Source: Lachnospiraceae bacterium (GTDB taxonomy: Bacteria > Bacillota > Clostridia > Lachnospirales > Lachnospiraceae). Taken from it: a stretch of 45,659 nt of DNA. The notes under the pieces were generated by a model. It saw only the letters and a program-made list of their open reading frames with translations. It searched no databases and was not told where the DNA came from. The stretch lies in assembly GCA_030523275.1 (NCBI GenBank), contig JAUNIX010000026.1:1-45659 (forward strand), written 5' to 3'. Positions 1-7,217 of the stretch are shown one piece after another (the first letter of the stretch is position 1; each line of letters starts with the position of its first letter). A program made the translations under genes and the position numbers.

Positions 1-32
1 GAAAATCTCTTTGGAATTTTCAAGGATTCTGT

Positions 33-52
33 GATTGTTCAGTTTTCAATGT
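33..52 (-). other. rRNA-spacer-like motif at window edge
   Basis: Read on the minus strand, downstream of the two tRNA-Ser genes, this stretch gives TTGAAAACTGAACAA, followed by a second TTGAAAA block near position 15. From memory, TTGAAAACTgAA-type motifs are typical of the leader or 16S-23S spacer of Firmicutes rRNA operons. It suggests that the tRNA transcript runs on toward an rRNA or larger tRNA cluster beyond the left edge. No rRNA gene sequence lies inside the window, so this remains a weak inference. Confidence 0.3.
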
Positions 53-80
53 CCGGCGTTCGCATTTTGGAAACATCCAA

Positions 81-169
81 CGGAGAAGGAGGGATTTGAA
101 CCCTCGCGCCGCTATCAACGACCTACTCCCTTTCCAGGGGAGCCCCTTCAGCCACTTGGGTACTTCTCC
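81..169 (-). tRNA. tRNA-Ser (anticodon GGA)
   Basis: The minus strand folds as a class II tRNA of 89 nt. The acceptor stem pairs GGAGAAG with CTTCTCC, and the T arm carries GGTTCAAATCC. The anticodon stem CTCCC/GGGAG encloses loop CTGGAAA, giving anticodon GGA (reads UCC/UCU). The long variable arm is typical of tRNA-Ser. The discriminator is G, and the bases after it are TTG, so the 3' CCA is not encoded and must be added by the CCA-adding enzyme. It lies 40 bp downstream of a second tRNA-Ser and is probably in the same transcript. Confidence 0.96.
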
Positions 170-209
170 AAGCGAACTAAATATGTTACTATATGAATTT
201 GTAACAAAC

Positions 210-294
210 GGAGAAGGTGGGATTCGAACCCACGGTCCCTTTCGGAATCACTAGTTTTCAAGACTAGCTCCTTAAACCACTCGGACACCTCTCC
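210..294 (-). tRNA. tRNA-Ser (anticodon TGA)
   Basis: The minus strand folds as an 85-nt class II tRNA with acceptor GGAGAGG/CCTTCTCC (G:T allowed) and T arm GGTTCGAATCC. The anticodon stem CTAGT/ACTAG encloses loop CTTGAAA, giving anticodon TGA, which reads UCA/UCG. A long variable arm confirms serine identity. CCA is not encoded (TTTG follows the discriminator G). It is the first gene after the tandem promoters at 332-360 and 461-489. Confidence 0.96.
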
Positions 295-331
295 AAGTTT
301 CTAACGACATTCCGTCGTCAGCGACTTTATT

Positions 332-360
332 ATCTTATCAAAGTTTCATTTGTTTGTCAA
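332..360 (-). promoter_or_regulatory. Proximal sigma-A promoter of the tRNA-Ser pair
   Basis: On the minus strand TTGACA (355-360), a 17-nt spacer and TAAGAT (332-337) form a near-consensus housekeeping promoter about 37 bp upstream of tRNA-Ser(TGA). The -35 hexamer is perfect. Confidence 0.7.
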
Positions 361-460
361 GAACTTTTTTCAACTTTTTTTGATTTTTTTATTTTACATA
401 ATCAAACCATATTTTTTGAAATCTGTCATGTTTGCCGTGTTTTCGCCGACAACATGTGAT

Positions 461-489
461 ATATTAACAGAACACGAGGAATATGTCAA
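461..489 (-). promoter_or_regulatory. Distal sigma-A promoter upstream of the tRNA-Ser pair
   Basis: TTGACA (484-489), a 17-nt spacer and TAATAT (461-466) on the minus strand. With the proximal promoter it makes a tandem P1/P2 arrangement like that of stable-RNA operons. It sits just beyond the ispD stop codon. The 300-500 stretch holds no gene I can support; its short open frame on the plus strand is low-complexity T-rich sequence. Confidence 0.55.
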
Positions 490-507
490 CACCTTTTTTA
501 AAAAATT

Positions 508-1278
508 TTATTTCTTTTTTAAAAGGTATAATTTCATCTGAAACCAGATGATTCGATCATGGATAATATGCAAATAATGAAAGACTTTTCTTGTTCGAAA
601 GAACGCTTTTGAGATACGTACATCCTCTGGTGTCGTAATTTTGATATTATCATAGGAGCCCATAATCAGTTTTACTTTATGACCACTATACTTTTCTACA
701 ACCATAGCATCATCTGTTGCTGTTTCATCACCAGAATTGATCAACTTCTCATAGGCATCCAAAACCAATTTGTATTCAAAACTCTGTGGTGTCTGAACGA
801 TCCATAGACTTTTTCTGGATGGAGTTTCTTTTGCAAATTCATTTTCATCGATTACTTTAATCGTATCCTTTGCTGGTACCCCCACCACACAGGCACCATA
901 TTTTTCGATACCGCTAATTGAATCTGCAATAATCTTCTGATTGATCATTGGACGAGCACCATCATGGATTAATACATAGTCTGCATCTGTAATCGCTTTG
1001 AGTCCAAAATAAACAGATTCATATCGCTCTCTTCCTCCGGCAACAATCTGTGTTACTTTTGTAAAATGATAGCGTTCTACAATATATTGTCTGCAATATT
1101 CAATCTCATCCTCACCTGTCACAAGAACAATTTCATCTACCTGGCTTTCCTGAAACGCTTTTAAAGAATGATAAACCATCGGTCTTGACTTAATGATCAT
1201 ATACTGTTTTGGTATACCACTCCCCATTCTTTTACCTTCACCGGCAGCTAATACGATTGCTATTATTTTTTTCTTCAT
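508..1278 (-). CDS. ispD: 2-C-methyl-D-erythritol 4-phosphate cytidylyltransferase
   Basis: IspD makes CDP-methylerythritol from CTP and MEP in the cytosolic non-mevalonate isoprenoid pathway. The 256-residue protein shows the nucleotide-binding loop LAAGEGKRMG (10-19), KQY (24-26), the IHDGARP motif (104-110) and the late TDDAMVVE region, in IspD order. The ATG at 1278 is preceded by AGGGGG 8 nt upstream; an in-frame codon 27 nt further upstream has no ribosome site. About 25 extra basic/hydrophobic residues at the C-terminus exceed the usual length and run into a low-complexity AT-rich end. It follows tsaD by 13 bp, so it is probably the last gene of that operon. TarI (ribitol-5-phosphate cytidylyltransferase) is a related alternative, but ispE in the same window favours IspD. 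Confidence 0.9.
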   Translation of the reverse strand: MKKKIIAIVLAAGEGKRMGSGIPKQYMIIKSRPMVYHSLKAFQESQVDEIVLVTGEDEIEYCRQYIVERYHFTKVTQIVAGGRERYESVYFGLKAITDADYVLIHDGARPMINQKIIADSISGIEKYGACVVGVPAKDTIKVIDENEFAKETPSRKSLWIVQTPQSFEYKLVLDAYEKLINSGDETATDDAMVVEKYSGHKVKLIMGSYDNIKITTPEDVRISKAFFRTRKVFHYLHIIHDRIIWFQMKLYLLKKK

Positions 1279-1291
1279 TTGTATCCCCCTA

Positions 1292-2314
1292 TTAACGCTG
1301 TCCAATTTTTAAATTTGGAATTGCATTTAAATCAAGTCCATGTCGAACCCCTCTTTTATATTCATAATATCCTGCTGCCCCGATCATTGCCGCATTATCG
1401 GTACAATAAATTGGAGATGGATAATAAAAATCCAAGTTATTCTTTTCGCATTTTTCTTTCATTATTTTGCGCAACGCCTGATTCGATGCTACTCCACCAG
1501 CAATTGCTACTTTTTGCATACCATATTTTTTAGCTGCATTTACTGTATGCTCGGATAATACATCGACAACTGCTTCTTGAAAAGATGCAGCAACATCGGC
1601 ATTATTCACTTCTATCCCTTTCATTTTACAGTTATTCAAGTAATTTAGTACCGCTGATTTCAGACCACTAAAACTAAAGTCGTCTGGAGCCCCTTCCACT
1701 TTTGCACGTGGAAAAGCAATTGCCTTTGGATTTCCCTCACGGGAAAGTTTATCGATTTTAGGACCTCCAGGATAACCCAATCCAATTGCACGAGCCACTT
1801 TATCAAACGCTTCTCCAGCAGCATCATCACGAGTACGTCCAATGATTTCATACACCCCATAATCTACCACTTTTACTAGATGAGAATGTCCACCAGACGC
1901 CACCAGACACATAAATGGTGGTTCTAATTCCGGATGCTCGATATAATTCGCACAAATATGGCCTTCAATATGATGAACACCAACTAACGGTTTCTTTTTT
2001 GCATAGGCAATTGCTTTTGCTTCTGCCACACCGACCAAAAGAGCCCCTACCAGACCCGGACCATAAGTAACACAAATTGCATCGACCGTATCCAATGTCT
2101 CTCCAGCTTTTTCTAGCGCTTCTTCGATGACTTGATTTATTTTTTCAATATGTTTTCTAGATGCAATCTCAGGCACAACTCCCCCATATAATTTATGAAG
2201 ATCTATCTGAGAAAAAATTACATTTGATCTTACGTTTCTTCCGTTTACTACCACTGCGGCAGCCGTTTCATCACAGGAAGATTCAATTGCCAATATTTTA
2301 ATCTGTTCTTCCAT
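1292..2314 (-). CDS. tsaD: tRNA N6-adenosine threonylcarbamoyltransferase
   Basis: TsaD transfers threonylcarbamoyl from TC-AMP to A37 of ANN-decoding tRNAs and works with TsaB and TsaE, both encoded in this window. The 340-residue protein opens with ESSCDET (11-17) and has the metal-site motif HxxxH (H115, H119 in HHIEGH). It continues with the ASGGHSHL stretch near 140 and the GGVASN and TDNAAMIG motifs of the ASKHA fold. Length is normal for the family. It starts 9 bp after the rnz stop and lies between rnz and ispD, all on the minus strand. Confidence 0.96.
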   Translation of the reverse strand: MEEQIKILAIESSCDETAAAVVVNGRNVRSNVIFSQIDLHKLYGGVVPEIASRKHIEKINQVIEEALEKAGETLDTVDAICVTYGPGLVGALLVGVAEAKAIAYAKKKPLVGVHHIEGHICANYIEHPELEPPFMCLVASGGHSHLVKVVDYGVYEIIGRTRDDAAGEAFDKVARAIGLGYPGGPKIDKLSREGNPKAIAFPRAKVEGAPDDFSFSGLKSAVLNYLNNCKMKGIEVNNADVAASFQEAVVDVLSEHTVNAAKKYGMQKVAIAGGVASNQALRKIMKEKCEKNNLDFYYPSPIYCTDNAAMIGAAGYYEYKRGVRHGLDLNAIPNLKIGQR

Positions 2315-2323
2315 TTTTATCTC

Positions 2324-3235
2324 CTAATCATTTTCAAACATTAAGGTACAAGTTTTTCCATCTTTTCCCGCTTTTGCATTTGGAAAAATGCTCTTTACTT
2401 TATTCATATAAGGTTCTGGTCGAGTAAGTGATGGACTATAATGTGTCAGCCATAACTCTTTTACTTGTGCTTTTTGAGCCAAATTTGCTGCTTCATAAAA
2501 AGTCATGTGCTTATATTCACGTGCCTTTTGTTCTTTACCATCTTCCCCATACATTCCTTCGCAAATAAATAAATCTGCCTCTTGTGCATGATCGGCAATG
2601 TTATTTACAGGACGGCTGTCCGTACAATATGTTAACTTTAACCCTTTTCGATCTGAGCCCAACACCATATCTGGTGTATAAGTTATGCCTTCAAATTCTA
2701 CATTTTCCCCTTTTTGCAAGCAATTCCAACATTTTAATGGTACTTGATTTGCCTTCGCCTTTTCAACATCAAATTTACCCGTACGTGGTATTTTAATACT
2801 GTATCCATAACAGGTGATATTATGTTGCACCCGAAAAGCTTCTATCTCATATTCTCCCATTTTAATGGTCTGGCTATTCTGACTTAATTCACAAAATTTT
2901 ATTTCAAATGGTAAATCTGGTGCAATCACGCGCAATGAGTTTACAACGCGTTCCAACCCCCTGGGACCGATCATTAGAACCGGTTCTTTGCGTTCCGCGT
3001 TCCCAAGCGTTAATAAAAGTCCCGGAAGTCCACTGATATGATCTGCATGATAATGTGTAAAGCAAATCACATCAATCGGTTTTACACTCCAGCCTTTTTC
3101 TTTGATTGCAACTTGTGTGCCTTCTCCACAATCAATCAAAATATTACTTCCATTATATCTCGCCATCAGCGAAGTTAAATGCCTGTACGGAAGGGGCATC
3201 ATCCCTCCCGTACCAAGCAAACACACATCTAACAT
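2324..3235 (-). CDS. rnz: Ribonuclease Z
   Basis: A metallo-beta-lactamase-fold endonuclease that trims the 3' trailer of pre-tRNAs, relevant because the tRNAs in this window lack an encoded CCA. The 303-residue protein carries the zinc motif HxHxDH (H61, H63, D65, H66), the short-form RNase Z start LGTGGMMP and the late TDSRP and HMTF motifs expected of tRNase Z-S. It is separated by 30 bp from the small zinc protein upstream and by 9 bp from tsaD downstream, so probably the same transcript. Confidence 0.94.
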   Translation of the reverse strand: MLDVCLLGTGGMMPLPYRHLTSLMARYNGSNILIDCGEGTQVAIKEKGWSVKPIDVICFTHYHADHISGLPGLLLTLGNAERKEPVLMIGPRGLERVVNSLRVIAPDLPFEIKFCELSQNSQTIKMGEYEIEAFRVQHNITCYGYSIKIPRTGKFDVEKAKANQVPLKCWNCLQKGENVEFEGITYTPDMVLGSDRKGLKLTYCTDSRPVNNIADHAQEADLFICEGMYGEDGKEQKAREYKHMTFYEAANLAQKAQVKELWLTHYSPSLTRPEPYMNKVKSIFPNAKAGKDGKTCTLMFEND

Positions 3236-3265
3236 ATTTTTTCCTCTTTATTATGATTGCATCTG

Positions 3266-3472
3266 TTACAATGCTTCTGTCACTTCAGTTACCTTTACAG
3301 GAATTTCTAATACAGATACTAACTTATCATAACATTCTTCGCACAGACAAATTTCATGAAGTTCCATATCTTTTTTGCTAAAATATCCCCATTCCTTTTG
3401 AATTCGCAAAAAATCCTGTCTGTCAGCATTTATTTTTTTACCGCATCCATTACAAATATAAGTCTGTTTCAT
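3266..3472 (-). CDS. Small cysteine-rich (zinc-ribbon-like) protein, unknown function
   Basis: I do not recognise this 68-residue protein. It begins MKQTYICNGCGKKI, has a CxxC pair (C7, C10) and a second cysteine group ICLCEEC near residues 42-48, which together could bind one zinc ion. The ATG at 3472 is preceded by AGGAGG 9 nt upstream; a longer in-frame start has no ribosome site. It sits between rimI and rnz in a tRNA-modification block. A possible -10 TATAAT lies at 3541-3546 in the 130-bp gap after rimI, without a good -35. A role in RNA metabolism is only guilt by association. Confidence 0.7.
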   Translation of the reverse strand: MKQTYICNGCGKKINADRQDFLRIQKEWGYFSKKDMELHEICLCEECYDKLVSVLEIPVKVTEVTEAL

Positions 3473-3602
3473 GTGTCTTATCCTCCTAAAGAAACGAATA
3501 AAAACAAAGAAATTCATATTTCGATGTTTTTCACAGCTTCATTATAGATATCAGACAATAAGAATACTAGTGGAAATTCCTGTTATCTCATTTTATATTT
3601 TC

Positions 3603-4061
3603 TCATTTATCTTCTAACATCCCTAACTGCAAAGAGTATACGATTGCATCTTCTTTGGGTTGTTTGTAATAATTCTTTCTTCTTCCAATCTTTTGAAATC
3701 CAACCTTTTCATATAGAGAAATAGCTGAATCATTTGAAGCACGCACTTCTAAAAAAATGTTTTTTACACCTTCTATTCTCCAGTGTCGAAACGCTTCTTT
3801 GAGTAATTCCATACCATAAGATTTTCCTCGATGCATTACAGCCACACCGATTTTTAAAATTTCGCCTTCATCTGTGGCAGTTGAAACTAAGAGGAAACCC
3901 CTTGGTGATTCCTCCTCAACAACAAAGCACCGATATTGTTGCATCTTTAACGTTTCTTTCCAATTTTGAACACTCCATGCATCATGAAAACACATACGAT
4001 CTAATTCCAAAATCGCATCAAAATCTTTTTTCTCATAGGATCTAATGAGCATTTTTTGCAT
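3603..4061 (-). CDS. rimI: Ribosomal protein S18 alanine N-acetyltransferase (GNAT family)
   Basis: A 152-residue GNAT acetyltransferase. It shows the acetyl-CoA region at about 69-85 (LKIGVAVMHRGKSYG, a variant of the V..xxRxxGxG/A loop), the LEVRASNDSAISLYEKVGF signature and a C-terminal YYKQP.DAIVYSL, typical of RimI. RimI acetylates the N-terminus of S18 in E. coli; in Firmicutes the gene is habitually linked to tsaB/tsaE/tsaD, as here. The start overlaps the end of tsaB by 20 bp, implying translational coupling. An alternative ATG three codons in is possible. Confidence 0.88.
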   Translation of the reverse strand: MQKMLIRSYEKKDFDAILELDRMCFHDAWSVQNWKETLKMQQYRCFVVEEESPRGFLLVSTATDEGEILKIGVAVMHRGKSYGMELLKEAFRHWRIEGVKNIFLEVRASNDSAISLYEKVGFQKIGRRKNYYKQPKEDAIVYSLQLGMLEDK

Positions 4062-4746
4062 CTCGCTCTCTTTCTGCCTGTGATTTTTTCAGATAATCCG
4101 GCGCATGATCTGCTGCCTTTTCCACAATGCCCTGTTCATAGTATTGTAATGCTAAACTGCCCACAGCTCCTGCTCGTTGCCTGTTGACATGTGCCGGCGC
4201 AAAGGAAACAGGAACCTGAATTTTTTCCAAAATAATATTTTTAAAGACAGGGACTCCATCACCCAGAAAGATAACCGGACTTTCAAATGCATTGACAGCA
4301 TCGATGGTTTCTTCAATACTGCGGGCACATTGTGGTTCAATAACCTCAAATGTAGCATCATTCCAGTAATATAATCCAGTATACACGTTATTTCTTCTCG
4401 CATCTATGATTGGACAAATATAAGCCTGTGTATGAAATAAATTGTAGGCAAGCGCGTCCACTGTGGGAACTGGAATAATCGGCTTATTAAGCGCCAATCC
4501 AAGTCCTTTGGCGGTTGCAGAACCAATTCTTAAACCAGTAAAGGAACCAGGGCCTTTTGCGATTGCAATTGCATCAATCTCCTCAAGGTTTGTCTCTGTC
4601 ATTTTTACTACTTCATCCAACATAGGCAGTAATGTCTGTGAATGCGTTTTCTTGTAGTTGATTGTATATTCTCCTATTAATATATCATCTTCCATAATTG
4701 CTACAGACGCTACCATACCTGAACTATCTAATGCTAATATTTTCAT
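4042..4746 (-). CDS. tsaB: tRNA threonylcarbamoyladenosine biosynthesis protein TsaB
   Basis: A 234-residue ASKHA-fold partner of TsaD in t6A synthesis. The N-terminus MKILALDSSG, the glycine-rich KGPGSFTGLRIG (64-75) and the following AKGL segment are diagnostic. TsaB lacks catalytic activity itself but scaffolds the TsaBDE complex. The ATG abuts the tsaE stop codon (TAG then ATG), and the 3' end overlaps rimI, so the three genes form one coupled unit. Confidence 0.93.
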   Translation of the reverse strand: MKILALDSSGMVASVAIMEDDILIGEYTINYKKTHSQTLLPMLDEVVKMTETNLEEIDAIAIAKGPGSFTGLRIGSATAKGLGLALNKPIIPVPTVDALAYNLFHTQAYICPIIDARRNNVYTGLYYWNDATFEVIEPQCARSIEETIDAVNAFESPVIFLGDGVPVFKNIILEKIQVPVSFAPAHVNRQRAGAVGSLALQYYEQGIVEKAADHAPDYLKKSQAERERDAKNAH

Positions 4747-5172
4747 CTAGTGTTCCTCCACGATAATTCTTCGATAATCAAAACCACGGTCTAAATCTTT
4801 TTCTATTGTAACTGTCGTATAATGATGTGGCAATATCTCTTCAATCAAATTTGCCCACTCAATCAGACAAACTCCATCTCCATACACATAGTCTTCAAAC
4901 CCAATCTCGTCCATTTCTTCAATATCCCCAATCCGATATACATCAAAATGGTAAAATGGCATCCGACCTTCTTCATAAATTTGAACGATCGTAAATGTCG
5001 GACTGTTAATGGGTTCTAGAATTTCCAGTCCTTCGGCAAATCCTTGTGTAAAAACCGTTTTTCCTACTCCAAGATCACCATATAAGCATATTACCTGACC
5101 TGGTTTTGCTTTTAAACCCAGTTTTTTTCCTAATGCAAACGTATCTTTTGTCTCAAAACTCTCTATTATCAT
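4747..5172 (-). CDS. tsaE: tRNA threonylcarbamoyladenosine biosynthesis ATPase TsaE
   Basis: A 141-residue P-loop ATPase that drives turnover of the TsaBD complex. Walker A is GDLGVGKT (32-39). The INSPTFTIVQIYE stretch, the FYHFDVYRI motif and the VCLIEWANL motif are all TsaE hallmarks. It starts 3 bp after the YcxB-like gene and abuts tsaB. The order tsaE-tsaB-rimI is the common Firmicutes arrangement; tsaD is displaced here by two inserted genes. Confidence 0.94.
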   Translation of the reverse strand: MIIESFETKDTFALGKKLGLKAKPGQVICLYGDLGVGKTVFTQGFAEGLEILEPINSPTFTIVQIYEEGRMPFYHFDVYRIGDIEEMDEIGFEDYVYGDGVCLIEWANLIEEILPHHYTTVTIEKDLDRGFDYRRIIVEEH

Positions 5173-5175
5173 CGA

Positions 5176-5688
5176 TTATCCTCTCATTTTCTTTGGAAGT
5201 TTTACTATGGATGGGTCAATATGGGATACAACATACTTCATAATCTCCTGACTTTGCGTGCCCAAATCCTTTTTCGGCCACAAAAAAGCATTGACTCTCG
5301 TCGTATACAAGATATAAAGAGAACTTGTCTCTGTGATCATAACAATACGATCCCATGGGATTCCCCCTTCCTGATCTCCCACAAATAGTTTGATTCCTTC
5401 ATCATCCAATACGTATTCCATCTCTTTTTTATAAACGGGATTGGTCAATTTTTGCTTTTTTGCCTTTGTATATAACATAATTGGGTTAATCACGGTATAT
5501 AGCAATGCAATGATAGCAAACACAACCATTTTGGTTTCATTGCCGGAAAAATCCGGAATTCCAATTACAAAAAGTACTGCAGATGCAAAACTAATGATAA
5601 GACCTATCTTACCATTTATCCCTCTGTATGCATGGTGAAGTAAAAATTGAAATAATTCGTTTGTATTAATCTTTGTTCTAAATTTCAC
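5176..5688 (-). CDS. YcxB-like membrane protein
   Basis: A 170-residue protein with two probable membrane helices (about 27-47 and 53-72). The cytosolic tail has the pattern of the YcxB-like C-terminal domain: a strand-rich segment, then IPWDRIVMITETSSLYILYTTRVNAFLWPK. The molecular function of this family is unknown. It is the first gene of the tsaEB-rimI transcript, behind the promoter at 5722-5749, and ends 3 bp before tsaE. The link to t6A synthesis may be only positional. Confidence 0.75.
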   Translation of the reverse strand: MKFRTKINTNELFQFLLHHAYRGINGKIGLIISFASAVLFVIGIPDFSGNETKMVVFAIIALLYTVINPIMLYTKAKKQKLTNPVYKKEMEYVLDDEGIKLFVGDQEGGIPWDRIVMITETSSLYILYTTRVNAFLWPKKDLGTQSQEIMKYVVSHIDPSIVKLPKKMRG

Positions 5689-5721
5689 ATCAAAATCTCC
5701 TGTTTTCTTTTCTTAATGCTC

Positions 5722-5749
5722 ATTATAGCATAGGCAAATAGTTTTTCAA
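5722..5749 (-). promoter_or_regulatory. Promoter of the ycxB-like/tsaE/tsaB/rimI operon
   Basis: Minus-strand TTGAAA (5744-5749), a 16-nt spacer and a perfect TATAAT (5722-5727), 34 bp before the YcxB-like start codon. Confidence 0.55.
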
Positions 5750-5858
5750 AGTCCCGTATATTATTGCTTTTTTTACAAATAATAACTTCAAACCGGATGA
5801 AACAATTACAAATAAAATATATGTAATCCGAAAATATGAAATGGAGGAATTGAGTACA

Positions 5859-6392
5859 ATGAAAGCAACTGGAATTGTCCGCCGTATTGATGATTTAGGG
5901 CGTGTTGTCGTCCCAAAAGAAATCCGACGCACACTAAGGATCCGAGAAGGAGACCCATTAGAAATTTTTACAGATCGTGATGGGGAAATTATTCTCAAAA
6001 AATATTCTCCTATCGGAGAATTAGGCGTATTTGCTCAACAATTTTGTGAATCTGCTTCTCAAATATTAAATACGACCGTATGTGTGAGTGATCATGATAC
6101 ATTTATTGCTGCCGCCGGACAGGATAAAAAATTATTTTTAGGAAAAATGATTCATGAAAAACTAGAACAGTTTATTCAAAACCGAAAGACTGCTTCTACA
6201 AAATCAGATAATAAAAACTTCCCTACATTATTGGACTCCATTGATTTCCCACAAGAGAAACAGGTAGCTGCTACGATCATTTGTCAGGGAGATGCAATCG
6301 GAAGTGTTGTTATCCCGACTTTAGATGATGATGATGCATTAGCAGTCGCAAAAACTGGGGCTATTTTTCTGGGAAAACAAATGGAAAACTAA
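5859..6392 (+). CDS. spoVT: Stage V sporulation protein T, AbrB-family forespore regulator
   Basis: SpoVT tunes late forespore (sigma-G) gene expression in Bacillus. The N-terminal 50 residues form an AbrB-type swapped-hairpin DNA-binding domain (ATGIVRRIDDLGRVVVPKEI, then RIREGDPLEIF), and the C-terminal part (about 56-178) is a GAF-like domain. Starting at the ATG at 5859 (GGAGG 11 nt upstream) the protein is 178 residues, as I recall for Bacillus SpoVT; the in-frame ATG at 5841 overlaps the ribosome site. It is a monocistronic plus-strand gene ending in a strong terminator. I could not find a convincing sigma-G promoter upstream. Confidence 0.93.
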   Translation: MKATGIVRRIDDLGRVVVPKEIRRTLRIREGDPLEIFTDRDGEIILKKYSPIGELGVFAQQFCESASQILNTTVCVSDHDTFIAAAGQDKKLFLGKMIHEKLEQFIQNRKTASTKSDNKNFPTLLDSIDFPQEKQVAATIICQGDAIGSVVIPTLDDDDALAVAKTGAIFLGKQMEN

Positions 6393-6414
6393 ACCATTTT
6401 TTTAAAATACTTCA

Positions 6415-6458
6415 GGGTTATTGTATGTAATTTATTTTTGATACAATAGCCCTTTTTT
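6415..6458 (+). terminator. Rho-independent terminator of spoVT
   Basis: A 12-bp stem GGGTTATTGTAT / ATACAATAGCCC with one G:T pair and a 14-nt loop, followed by TTTTTTATTT. Confidence 0.9.
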
Positions 6459-6469
6459 ATTTACGCGAA

Positions 6470-6537
6470 AACACAAGGCAACGGAAATGTTAAAATGCGT
6501 TGCTTGTGTTGACTCATAGATTAGACTAAAATAATAG
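6470..6537 (+). promoter_or_regulatory. Promoter and adjoining inverted repeat upstream of the XRE regulator
   Basis: A possible promoter is TTGACT (6509-6514), 17 nt, TAATAG (6532-6537), about 50 bp before the start codon at 6586. Immediately upstream, AACACAA-G-GCAACG (6470-6483) and CGTTGCTTGTGTT (6498-6510) form an inverted repeat with one bulged base. Its right arm overlaps the -35 element by two bases, a plausible autoregulatory operator. Confidence 0.45.
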
Positions 6538-6585
6538 TATTAAATCAGTTTACAATCAACAGATTACTTCGGGGAGGTTTTAATA

Positions 6586-6987
6586 ATGTTGAATGAAAAA
6601 CTCAAATCAATTCGAACATCCAATCATATGACACAAGAAGTATTGGCCAAAAAAATAGGAGTTACCCGACAAACAGTATCAAAATGGGAAAAAGGATATT
6701 CTGTTCCTGATGCAGATATCCTATTGAAAATAGCAGATGTTTTTGACATTTCGGTAAGCGAATTATTGGGAACGAACGATTTGTCAAATAATAGGGATGA
6801 GCAAGAAATTGATAATACAAATCTTGCGATTATATTAACAACCATCAATGAACAACTCGCAATGAAAAATCAACAGAGGAAAACTATCATCAGAATTATA
6901 AAAATCGTTCTTATCGTGATAGCATTATTTAATATTATTCCAATACTCTATGCAATCTTCTGGGGATGGGTAGCATCTGGTTTATAA
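6586..6987 (+). CDS. XRE-family HTH regulator with C-terminal membrane helix
   Basis: A 133-residue protein with a Cro/C1-type helix-turn-helix in residues 5-60 (MTQEVLAKKIGVTRQTVSKWEKG), a short linker and one hydrophobic segment at about 103-129 that should anchor it in the membrane. GGGGAGG lies 10 nt before the ATG. Membrane-tethered XRE regulators of this size are common in Lachnospiraceae, but I know no defined target. It stands alone between spoVT and the convergent uvrA, so autoregulation through the inverted repeat upstream is the simplest model. Confidence 0.85.
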   Translation: MLNEKLKSIRTSNHMTQEVLAKKIGVTRQTVSKWEKGYSVPDADILLKIADVFDISVSELLGTNDLSNNRDEQEIDNTNLAIILTTINEQLAMKNQQRKTIIRIIKIVLIVIALFNIIPILYAIFWGWVASGL

Positions 6988-7086
6988 TATCTATCCCACT
7001 GAATGCTTTGTGCGCCAGATGCAGACTGCTGTAAGCAGACATATTACCTTATGCATCTGGTCGCATCCTCGCGGAGCGTTTTTTAT
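6973..7086 (+). terminator. Structured 3' end of the XRE regulator transcript, with alternative stems
   Basis: CCAGATGCA (7015-7023) can pair with TGCATCTGG (7052-7060), enclosing a second hairpin CTGCT-GTA-AGCAG (7026-7038). It can also pair with GCATCTGG (6973-6980) inside the last codons of the gene. A third, weak GC-rich stem (7062-7078) precedes T6. The overall shape is a terminator, but the duplicated arm is unusual. Confidence 0.5.
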
Positions 7087-7102
7087 TTCCTATGAAATAA
7101 AA

Positions 7103-7144
7103 AAGAACTGCCCAGGAAATTGAATTTTCATCAATTTCCTGGGC
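7103..7144 (-). terminator. Terminator of uvrBA
   Basis: A perfect 14-bp stem GCCCAGGAAATTGA / TCAATTTCCTGGGC (7110-7144) with a 7-nt loop. On the minus strand it is followed by AGTTCTTTTTTATTT, so it serves uvrA best. Confidence 0.8.
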
Positions 7145-7217
7145 AACTTTCGTTTTATATTTGAAACAGATTTGTTTCCTTTGTGTATTAATTTTCTTTC
7201 CCCAGTAAGAGTCTTCT

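Noticed and set aside
350..541. Small plus-strand coding region rich in Phe and Lys
   Set aside because: Low-complexity T/A composition overlapping two minus-strand promoters and the ispD end; no ribosome site.
5760..5858. Sigma-G promoter upstream of spoVT
   Set aside because: TGAAAC is present but no CATACTA-like -10 at the right distance, so I do not claim it.
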